From: Bacteroidota bacterium
Lineage (GTDB): Bacteria > Bacteroidota > Ignavibacteria > Ignavibacteriales > Ignavibacteriaceae
NCBI GenBank assembly: GCA_021790055.1
Contig: JAJYIL010000059.1
Span: 1-10,657 of the forward strand
Length of the DNA: 10,657 bases
Direction of reading: 5' to 3'
Shown: piece after piece, positions 1 to 7,900 of the stretch
Position numbering within the stretch: the first letter of the stretch is position 1
How the letters are laid out: the number at the start of each line of letters is the position of its first letter
The notes under the pieces: generated by a model
Told to the model about the DNA's origin: nothing
Seen by the model: the letters and a program-made list of their open reading frames with translations, nothing else
The model's database searches: none
Position numbers and translations under genes: made by a program

Positions 1-320
1 TTCAAATTATCGTGTAATGTTTTTAAGTGATCTGAATAAAACAAATCATCATCGTCAAGAAATACGATATATTTACCCCTCGAAATTTTAATTCCGTTAT
101 TACGGCTTGCTGAACGTTCCCGATTAACTATATGTCTCAAATATTGGAAATGCAATGTGCCATTCAAATCTTTTAGGATATCTAAGACATCAATCTTTCC
201 GTCATTTACTACAATTACCTCAAAATCCTTATAAGTTTGGCTAGATAAACTCTTAAGTGCATCTCTTAAATATTCCGGTCTGTCACAAGTGGGTATAACT
301 ACTGAGAACTCTACTGATTT
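1..320 (-). other. Protein domain: GT2 glycosyltransferase, cut by the window edge (second gene, residues 1531-1636)
   Basis: The first half of a GT2 domain: FSVVIPTCDRPEYLRDALKS (1535-1554), FEVIVVNDG (1563-1571), RSASRNNGI (1600-1608) and the metal motif FLDDDDLFYSDH (1617-1628). The acceptor-binding half lies beyond the left edge, so completeness cannot be judged. Confidence 0.9.
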
Positions 321-3300
321 TGGCAAGTCTGCTGAACATTCGTAATAACTTAAATATGTTCCGAATAGTTTGGGTAGTTTTGACTCAGAATCCCAATGTT
401 TCATTCTCGCTTTTGCCGATTCATCTAGTGATATTTTCTGGTTTTCATGCTCAATACTTTCGTTGGATAAGAGGTACAAGCCAAGAATTTTGTTTATATG
501 TTTGAACTTTTCTTTCTTAACAAGCCTTAGCCAAAATTCATAATCTCCAGCTGATTTGTATGAACCGTCAAAATATCCATATCTTTCATGAAGAGATCTT
601 CTCCACATTGGCTGGGGACCTATATAACAAATTCTAAATAAATTAATAGGATCGAATTCAGGCCATAAAAAGAAACCTGATATTTTTGCCGTCTCATACA
701 ATTCATTTTCATTTGAGGTAACTTTTGAATCTGCATAAACCAATCCAACATTATCATCTTTATCAAGTTCGTTTGCTAATATTTCCAGCGCATCCTTTTT
801 GTGCCGGTCATCGGTATTTGCGTTTGTAACATACTTTCCGGTTGCAGCTTTTAATCCTCTGTTCCAGGCTTGATAAACAGTTTCTCTTTCGGTCTTTAAA
901 TATTTAACATTCTTAAATTTGCTTTGATATTGTTTTACGATCTCTTCTTCATTCTGCTGAGAGCCGGAATTAACAACAATAATTTCAAGCAAACCTTTTT
1001 CATATAAAGTTTGATTAATTAAATCATCCATGCAGCCGTGTATAAATTTTTCGGAGTTATAGGTTGATACTATTGCGGAAACTTTTATTTGACCATTAAC
1101 AGTTTCCCATTTTTTCGTTTCTTCTGAGAGTCCTGTTTTCCCGTTAATGTAATCCTTTGTAGGTTTTTTAGTATTACCGAAGATATTGTTATATAATTCA
1201 ATATATTTGCCGGCTTGTTTTTCCAGCGAATATTTTTCTTCCGCTGTTTCGCTGCAGTAGGTTCTCATCTCTTCGCTGTTATGTCTTATCGTCCATGTTA
1301 TTCCTTTGACAAGATCGTCAATATCTCCAAGCGCCGCAAGATAGCCGCTCTTTTTATGCTCTACAATATCGGGAAGGCCTCCCGTATTAAAAGCAACCAC
1401 TGGAGTTCCGCATAACATTGCCTCAAGAGTGGTATTGGGAAGATTATCCTGAAGCGAAGGAAGGACAAAAACATCTGCAATATTATAAACTGAGGCTATG
1501 TCCCTTTCATTTTGAATTGAACCGAAATTAATATGCTTAAACTTCCCGTCTAGCTGAAGTTTTCCGTTAAATACGCCAAACGTTGCAAGAATATAACTGC
1601 TGCTTAGATTCATTTTAGAAAGAGCTTTTAAAAGATAAACGAATCCCTTTCTCTGGTTGCCAAGATTATCGGCGCCGAAAAGAATTATCTTAGAATTATC
1701 CGGGATACCGAGCTTCTTTCTTATTTCCTGTCTATCGCTTTTGAAGTAAATATCTGTTTGCAGACCATATGGAATTATGCTTATCGGAAAACCGGAAAAT
1801 AAGGCGCTCCCCCCGGCGGCTTGCGCCAGCCACTTGCTCGGAGTAACTACATGAATATCTAAAGCTCCGTAAACTTTATTTTTAATATTGAAGATTTTTT
1901 TTGATAGATCATTTTCTATCCCGGAATTTAAAAGCGGGCAATTGCCGCAGCCGGTTTTAAATTTATTGCATCCCTGGTTATAATGACATCCGCCGGTAAA
2001 AAGATTCATGTCGTGCAATGTCCACACAATTTTCTTATCCTTCAATACCGGTGTTAAGCTTTCATAATCAAGCATACCTGCTGCCCAATGAATATTAATT
2101 ACATCTGCATCTAGGATTTCTTTTACAAGATTTAATTTTATCGAAGAGATTGTGTCAGTAAATAGTTCGATAGAATTTGATCTGCCAGGATAAGCCAAAA
2201 GCTGGCTCCACCATCTTTCGTAATTTACCTTCATTGCATTCGATTCATAGGTAGATGGGTTAAGGCATTCTTTTATTTCATCCGAATCAATTTCCGGAAT
2301 TACTTTTACTGTAGGATCGCCACTTGCTTTATTTAAAACTATTAAAGTGGAATCGATTCCGATAGACTGCAAGCCTTTGTGAAGCCTATAAGCAGCTTTG
2401 CCTGCTCCGCCGAAATCTTGTGAACATAAATGAACGACTTTTAGTCTTCTGCTGGTTCTTGTAGGCTTAGTTCCCGCAATACCAGGTATATCATAAAATT
2501 TTCTAAAATGATTATATATTTTTTCATCGGTTACAATTTCTTCGGGATAATTGTGCGGTGATTCTTTCGCTGCTAAAGTATCAAACTTATCTGTTTTGCC
2601 GCAATGAACCCCGGAACCATCCATTCCTACATTAAGAACATGAGATTGAGCCGGATAAATATAAAATCCTCTCTTCAGGTAAACAGTAAGGATCCAATTA
2701 ATAGTCCATACGTCTTTTATTTTGCCGGATAACATTCCGCTCAATATTTGAGGTACATCGTTACCGCCTTGCTCAAAATCGATTTGTTCCTTTTTTATCT
2801 CGGACATTAATAAATTGAGATCATCAATTTTTTGTTCCCATGCTCTTTTCCATGTAGCCCATCCCCAGCTTCCAATCCTCGGATAAAAATATGCATCATA
2901 CCGGTAGTCTTTTAATACTTCACCTGGAATCGGAATAGAATAACCGCTGACACCGAATATTTTTTCGTTATTTTCATATTTATCAAGGCAGTGAGTCATG
3001 AAATCGAAAAAATATTTTTGTGGTACACAATCGTCTTCCAGCAGAATAACCTTGTTGTATTTTTGAAATACAAGATCGACTGCAGACGTTATTGATTTTG
3101 CAAGGCCCTGATTTTCTTTTTGAAAGACTACTTCCGGCTTAGTCCAGTCTATAGATTTGATCAGTTCCCTGGTTTGATTAACGCCGTCAACATCCTTTTC
3201 CGATTTCGGCGCATCTGAAAAAACAAACAGGTTGTTAACGTTATGCCGCCTGAGTGCATCAATAACCTGCTTTGTGTGAAGAGGCCTGTTATAAGTTACT

Positions 3301-4910
3301 AGAACTACAGGTACTTCCATTTTTCGTGTCGAATTATTATTTAGTTTTTCTTCCATCGAAGTACGTTTTATAAATGAATATTCATTACCTGATGGCGAAA
3401 CGGAAAATATTTCGAAACCGTTTTTAGTTAGAGTTGCTAGAGCATCTTTTGACGATTGCTCATTCCCTGTTAAAAACCTGTCGTGAAACTCTACCAACAG
3501 TTGGTTAATTTCAATTCCGGATTTTACAATATCTTCTATAACGGAATATTCGGCTCCCTCGATATCCATTTTCAATAAATCAATTTTCTTATGACCAAGC
3601 TCGTTACAAATAGTGGTTAGTCTTTTCACCGGTACTTCGATGTATTTATCTGCTGTAGTCGAGCGATGTAAAATTGTATGAGAAACATGTTCCGGGTTCT
3701 CAGGAGGATAGAATTTTACCTTGCCGTCAAAGTCGGCAATGCCGAATTCAAAGAAGTGAAAGTTTGCAGGTATATTCTGTCTTTTTACGAAGTTAATTGA
3801 TTTGGGAGTTGGGTCAAATGAAAATACATTCGCACCGTATTTTTTAATTACTGACAGATCGAACGAAATATCTTCGCCGGCGCCGAATGTATAAATAATA
3901 CTATCTTTATTAATAATTGCCGGAGCTATAAACCATCCGCCGTACTCCGTACCGTGAAATTCTTTTTCTATTTCGGTATTTATTTTGAATTCGTTTTTAC
4001 ATTCACTCTTATTTTCAAATTCAGCTTTCTGTTTTTGATTTTGTGCCGAATCAACTATCCCGTTAAAATACCATATATCCGGATGCAAGTATTCAAGATA
4101 TTTAGTCATCACCTCATACCGGTCGCTCTTTACTTTATGCTTAGAATTTTCCGGCGGATCATGATAAATAATTACATCCGGTATATAAAAAGTTTTGAAT
4201 TGTTTATACTTTGAAAATAATCTGAAAGAAAAGTCAAGTCCTTCATGCCCAAACAACAGCGGGTTCATTCCTCCAATACTTAAAAAAACTTCTTTTAAAT
4301 AAGCGGAATTACCTTCAGCCGTGATGTTAGAAGGAAGCGGTTTATTTCCAAGATCATAGGATGCCGGCATTGAGGCGGTTAATTCAGGGTTTTTAGGGAT
4401 TACTTTGCCTCTTAATGCATAAACATCTCCGGAGTTGAATGCCTTTACAATATTTTTAGAATACTCGGGTCCGACAAAAGCATCGTCGTCAAGGAAAGAA
4501 ACTATTTTACCCTTTGCAAAATGAACCCCTATGTTTCTTCCTTCGGATAAGAGAAAGTTGGCAGGGCACTTAATATATAAAAGAGGCATTTGCTTTATCT
4601 TGTCTTCCACTAAATCATTCTTACCGTTATCAACCACAATTATTTCAAATAGTTTTTCCTCTTGCACCGATAATGAAGACAAGCATTCAATCAATAAATT
4701 ATTAGTAGAATAGGCAACAACTATAATGCTTAACAAAGGATTTTTGATTTTTCTATTATCATGTTTTTCAAACAGGTTATAATCAATTTTTCGTTTGTAA
4801 TAATCTATCTGAATTTTAGCGCTGGGAAAGTCTCCTTCGTACAAAAGATTCTTTGCTTTAAAGAAATAACTTATTGCTTCAGATATATTATTTGTAATTT
4901 CTAGCTCCAT
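1..4910 (-). CDS. Giant multidomain glycosyltransferase with FkbM methyltransferase (3'-partial)
   Basis: The frame is open from ATG at 4910 to the left edge: 1636 codons, no stop, checked codon by codon. Domains: helical N-terminus (1-56), GT2 (57-256), FkbM methyltransferase (316-512), GT-A glycosyltransferase with GSWGWATW (531-775), GT4 (822-1245), GT2 (1274-1495), and a GT2 cut just after its FLDDDDLF motif (1531-1636). At least about 100 further residues are needed to finish the last domain. The start is well fixed: an in-frame TAG lies at 4931-4929 and ATG is the first usable start after it. No good Shine-Dalgarno sequence precedes it; an AGG sits about 17 bases upstream, which is too far. 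The 4-base gap to the preceding gene implies co-transcription and probably translational coupling. No membrane segments are seen. By family membership it should add several sugars and at least one O-methyl group to the same glycan as its neighbour; donors and acceptor are unknown. Confidence 0.94.
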   Translation of the reverse strand, partial: MELEITNNISEAISYFFKAKNLLYEGDFPSAKIQIDYYKRKIDYNLFEKHDNRKIKNPLLSIIVVAYSTNNLLIECLSSLSVQEEKLFEIIVVDNGKNDLVEDKIKQMPLLYIKCPANFLLSEGRNIGVHFAKGKIVSFLDDDAFVGPEYSKNIVKAFNSGDVYALRGKVIPKNPELTASMPASYDLGNKPLPSNITAEGNSAYLKEVFLSIGGMNPLLFGHEGLDFSFRLFSKYKQFKTFYIPDVIIYHDPPENSKHKVKSDRYEVMTKYLEYLHPDIWYFNGIVDSAQNQKQKAEFENKSECKNEFKINTEIEKEFHGTEYGGWFIAPAIINKDSIIYTFGAGEDISFDLSVIKKYGANVFSFDPTPKSINFVKRQNIPANFHFFEFGIADFDGKVKFYPPENPEHVSHTILHRSTTADKYIEVPVKRLTTICNELGHKKIDLLKMDIEGAEYSVIEDIVKSGIEINQLLVEFHDRFLTGNEQSSKDALATLTKNGFEIFSVSPSGNEYSFIKRTSMEEKLNNNSTRKMEVPVVLVTYNRPLHTKQVIDALRRHNVNNLFVFSDAPKSEKDVDGVNQTRELIKSIDWTKPEVVFQKENQGLAKSITSAVDLVFQKYNKVILLEDDCVPQKYFFDFMTHCLDKYENNEKIFGVSGYSIPIPGEVLKDYRYDAYFYPRIGSWGWATWKRAWEQKIDDLNLLMSEIKKEQIDFEQGGNDVPQILSGMLSGKIKDVWTINWILTVYLKRGFYIYPAQSHVLNVGMDGSGVHCGKTDKFDTLAAKESPHNYPEEIVTDEKIYNHFRKFYDIPGIAGTKPTRTSRRLKVVHLCSQDFGGAGKAAYRLHKGLQSIGIDSTLIVLNKASGDPTVKVIPEIDSDEIKECLNPSTYESNAMKVNYERWWSQLLAYPGRSNSIELFTDTISSIKLNLVKEILDADVINIHWAAGMLDYESLTPVLKDKKIVWTLHDMNLFTGGCHYNQGCNKFKTGCGNCPLLNSGIENDLSKKIFNIKNKVYGALDIHVVTPSKWLAQAAGGSALFSGFPISIIPYGLQTDIYFKSDRQEIRKKLGIPDNSKIILFGADNLGNQRKGFVYLLKALSKMNLSSSYILATFGVFNGKLQLDGKFKHINFGSIQNERDIASVYNIADVFVLPSLQDNLPNTTLEAMLCGTPVVAFNTGGLPDIVEHKKSGYLAALGDIDDLVKGITWTIRHNSEEMRTYCSETAEEKYSLEKQAGKYIELYNNIFGNTKKPTKDYINGKTGLSEETKKWETVNGQIKVSAIVSTYNSEKFIHGCMDDLINQTLYEKGLLEIIVVNSGSQQNEEEIVKQYQSKFKNVKYLKTERETVYQAWNRGLKAATGKYVTNANTDDRHKKDALEILANELDKDDNVGLVYADSKVTSNENELYETAKISGFFLWPEFDPINLFRICYIGPQPMWRRSLHERYGYFDGSYKSAGDYEFWLRLVKKEKFKHINKILGLYLLSNESIEHENQKISLDESAKARMKHWDSESKLPKLFGTYLSYYECSADLPKSVEFSVVIPTCDRPEYLRDALKSLSSQTYKDFEVIVVNDGKIDVLDILKDLNGTLHFQYLRHIVNRERSASRNNGIKISRGKYIVFLDDDDLFYSDHLKTLHDNL
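426..1091 (-). other. Protein domain: GT2 glycosyltransferase (second gene, residues 1274-1495)
   Basis: A GT2 domain with KVSAIVSTYNSEKFIHGCM (1276-1294), IIVVNSGS (1310-1317), the metal motif NANTDDRHKKDALE (1363-1376) and the acceptor-side motif SAGDYEFWLRLVKK (1453-1466). The NTDDRH form belongs to a recognisable GT2 subfamily often fused to other glycosyltransferases. All expected motifs are intact. Confidence 0.9.
1176..2447 (-). other. Protein domain: GT4 glycosyltransferase with four-cysteine cluster (second gene, residues 822-1245)
   Basis: A GT-B retaining glycosyltransferase of family 4. The N-terminal domain opens with KVVHLCSQDFGGAGKAAYRL (824-843). The acceptor-side motif TLHDMNLFTGGCHY (964-977) leads into cysteines C975, C981, C988 and C991 (C-x5-C-x6-C-x2-C). 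The donor-binding half has NQRKGF (1085-1090) and PSLQDNLPNTTLEAMLCGTP (1151-1170), in which Asp replaces the first Glu of the E-x7-E motif; this is a known variant in WcaC-like GT4 enzymes. The length of about 420 residues is normal for the family. Confidence 0.92.
2586..3320 (-). other. Protein domain: GT-A glycosyltransferase with GSWGWATW motif (second gene, residues 531-775)
   Basis: A glycosyltransferase related to GT2 and to GNT-I-like enzymes: PVVLVTYNRPLHTKQVIDAL (534-553), the metal motif LLEDDCVPQKYFFDF (623-637), GSWGWATWKRAW (680-691), and the conserved C-terminal NVGMDGSGVHCG (760-771). This arrangement is familiar from bacterial proteins annotated as glycosyltransferase or sugar transferase. 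The donor cannot be read. Confidence 0.8.
3375..3965 (-). other. Protein domain: FkbM-family SAM methyltransferase (second gene, residues 316-512)
   Basis: The family signature LLKMDIEGAEYSVI (445-458) is clear. The SAM-binding motif I is YTFGAGEDISFDL (340-352), and FSFDPTPKSI (363-372) supplies the acidic strand-2 end. FkbM enzymes are O-methyltransferases, often acting on sugars and found in polysaccharide and glycoprotein clusters. The domain begins at a GTEYGGWFI stretch, as is usual for free-standing members. Confidence 0.9.
4143..4742 (-). other. Protein domain: GT2 glycosyltransferase (second gene, residues 57-256)
   Basis: A GT2 domain with LLSIIVVAYSTNNLLIECL (59-77), EIIVVDNG (89-96), the metal motif FLDDDAFVGPEY (139-150) and the acceptor-side motif GHEGLDFSFRL (221-231). 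It is preceded by about 56 residues predicted by eye to form a TPR-like helix pair. After it comes a charged low-complexity linker (about 280-315). Confidence 0.88.
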
Positions 4911-4914
4911 ATAT
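4911..4914 (-). other. 4-base gene junction, coupled start of the second gene
   Basis: The first gene stops with TAA at 4917-4915 and the second starts with ATG at 4910-4908, leaving four bases. The two frames differ. There is no room for a terminator or promoter, and no purine-rich ribosome site stands at normal distance. Translation of the second gene probably depends on ribosomes finishing the first, or on leaderless-style A/T-rich initiation as is common in Bacteroidota. Confidence 0.75.
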
Positions 4915-7900
4915 TTAATTTTTACGACCTATACAGAAATATGTTTTGCTAACTTTTGATTTTCCATTCAACTCATTTGAATTAATATCCTGAAGAAGCC
5001 TTACTGCGCTCGAATAACCCGGCTTGACCGACAATAATTCTTTAAGTTCTAATTTAGCCTTATCCATCTCTCCTATTTTGAGAAGAGCGACGGCCTTGCC
5101 GTATTTAATCTCCGGCAAGCCTGGAACACATTTTAACGCTTCCTCAAAATCCAGAAGAGCTTCTTTGTCCATATTGTTATTAAGCTTTGTTACTCCACTA
5201 TTAACTAATTTTATAATCCGGTTATGTGTTATATCACTTGAATTTTTTACATTATTTTTAAATCCTTTTTTTATCATAAACGGATGCTCACTTAAATAAG
5301 CTTTTGCCCAGTCAACTTCTTCAGCTCCATATAATTCCGGGTAATGATAAATGAGAACTGCAGCAGCACCGGGATACATTTCTTTTGAGGAAAGATGGGC
5401 TTCCACGTTAGAGCTTTCAGAATAATTATTTAAATAATATTCAGCCCATTTAATTTCTTCATCCTCGTACAATTCTTTATGATTTATAATCATACCTGCA
5501 ATATTCCATTCATGTTTTTTACGCAATACTTTCTGCCACGACGAATCGGCGGTTTCTCGGCGTAGCACTGTAACCTGAGGTACATCTACAAATTTAGCTC
5601 CTTTTTCCGCAGCTTTAATCCAAAACTCCCAATCCTCGTATCCGATATTTTCAGAATATCCATTAACAGACTGCCATATTGTTCGGTGAAACATACAGCA
5701 ATAAGGGATCTTGGTTTTTCTAAGCAATTCATCTGGGTAAAACTTTTGAGTTTGCCATAAATTTGAAGTAGCGCCGAAAGTTTTTAGCGAACCGTGAATT
5801 ACAATATTTTGTGTATAGCTGTTCTTTATTGAGCTAATAAAAATCTCAAGGACACCTGGGGCTAAAATATCATCAGCATCAAGGGGAAGAATGTAATTGC
5901 CTTTTGACTTCTCTATTCCATGATTTCTTGAGACGGCGGGTTTACCGGAATTTTCCTGATTTATTAGTTTTATTTTTTTATCAGGGTTTTCATAAATCAA
6001 TTTTGACGCAATTTCAACTGTATTATCAGTACTGCCATCGTTTACAATAATAATTTCCCAGTTTTTGTAACTTTGGTTAATCACGCTGTACACTGCTTCA
6101 GGCAGATACCTTGCATAATTATAACACGGTATAATTACCGATACCATTGGATATTCTTCTGCTTGAATATATCTTTGTCGTACAATTTCGCATTCAGGAA
6201 ACATTTTCTCCCAGTTGTTGTCGCCTATTTTTGCATCTTGATGAAAACGGTAATTAGCAAAAGTTTGCCCGAGATGATAGAACCTGTTCTTCTTTGCAAA
6301 CCGCATCCACAAATCATAATCCATTACGTATTTAAGATTAATGTCGAGCAGGCCAAATTCATCAAGCATTTTTTTTCTAAAGAAAATAGCCGGCTGAGTA
6401 GGAATTGAGCGCGACACTTTATAATTCTTTAATTCTTCTAAACCTCTTTCAACATTTATAACTTGGTCGAAAATTTTCCCGTTTTCATCCACAAGGTTAC
6501 AGTTACCCATAACAATATTTTTATCTCGGTTTTCTTCAAAGAATTTTGCAACGGCGGAAAAAGTATTTGGTTCATACCAGTCATCGGAATTTATCCAGGC
6601 AATTATTTCGCCAGTAGCTTTTGAAAACCCTTTATTTAGAGCATCGGACTGTCCTTTATCTTTTTCCGAAATCCATTTTAAGTGAGGATATTTTTTTAGG
6701 ATTTCTATTGTTTCATCTGTTGAGCCGCCGTCAAAAATTATGTGCTCGAAATTTGGATAGCTTTGATTCAGCACGCTTTGTATTGTCTGTTCAATAAATT
6801 TACCTTGGTTGTATGAAGGAGTAACTACAGAAATCTTCAATGAAGATGATGAATCGGCTATTCTTTTAGATTCTGTATTTTGATTAAGGATTTGTTCCAT
6901 ATAATGAATATTATTATTCGCAACTTCGTTGGTGCAATCTATTTCAATAATTTTTTGAAGCAAATCGAGAGCAGCTGTCCATCTCCCACACAAAATTTCG
7001 ATTGCCGCCATGTTGTTCAAAGCATCAAGATTTGCGGGCTCAAGATTTAATGTGTTTTCTAAAAGTACTCTTGCGGTTTCAAGTTGATTTAATTGTATTG
7101 CTTCTTCCGCCAATGAAACAATTCTTTTATTGTATTGCCAAATTTCTTCGTTCTTAATTTCAACTGAATCAACTTTATTGATGTTTACAAAGCGTGAAAA
7201 TGATTTAAGAAGTTTTTCATGGCTTTCTTTATTTGGCAACTCATTAAAGTATATTTTAGGTTTAGCATCAATATATTTCAAAGAATTTTTAGCTGCTTCG
7301 AATAATAATTCCGGGTCTATATCTTTTACGCAATATGCCCTTTCGAATTTACACTTCCAATTGCAGCCATAGCAGGATAGCGGCAAAGTAACCAAAGAAG
7401 TTAACTTGGAGTAAGGCATAAATCTTCCGAAATGTCCGCCACCAACGACAATTATGTTAGGGGTTCCAACAGCACAAGCCGCATGTGCACCTGCAGATTC
7501 TGCACCTATAAACAACTTAGAATTTTTTATTATTGCCGCCATCTGCCTAATGGTGGTTTTTCCGCAAAGATTTACAACTTGGTATGCTCCGTATTCTTTT
7601 AACGCTTTAGCAGAATCTTTTGCTGTTCCAAGAATAATAAAATTAAAGCCTCGTAATTCTTCAATAACTTTTATGTAGCCGGCGTAATCTCTCACATCAT
7701 ATTGGGCATAAGGCGCAATGCAAATTGTATTTTCTTTAGAAAGATTATTTTCTTTAAAAATTTTGTCTGCATAGTCTGTATCTTCTGCAAGAAGATTTAT
7801 TTCGGGAGTGATGTCATTTCTTTTTATGCCTAAGTATTCCAGCATAAATTTTAATCTTGAAAGCTCCGTGTTCAAATCATTTCCGCATTCAATTAGAGAA

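Noticed and set aside
280..560. Possible frameshift or pseudogene because the second gene has no stop in the window
   Set aside because: Codon-by-codon reading from 4910 to 3 gives continuous, motif-consistent protein; the gene simply runs past the edge.
1809..1814. Run of six G on the coding strand inside the GT4 domain as a possible phase-variation tract
   Set aside because: Six bases is short for a switching tract, it encodes an ordinary AAGGS turn, and the frame is intact.
4911..4931. Possible Shine-Dalgarno AGG before the second gene
   Set aside because: The AGG is about 17 bases from the ATG, outside the usual 5-10 base spacing, and belongs to the end of the preceding gene.
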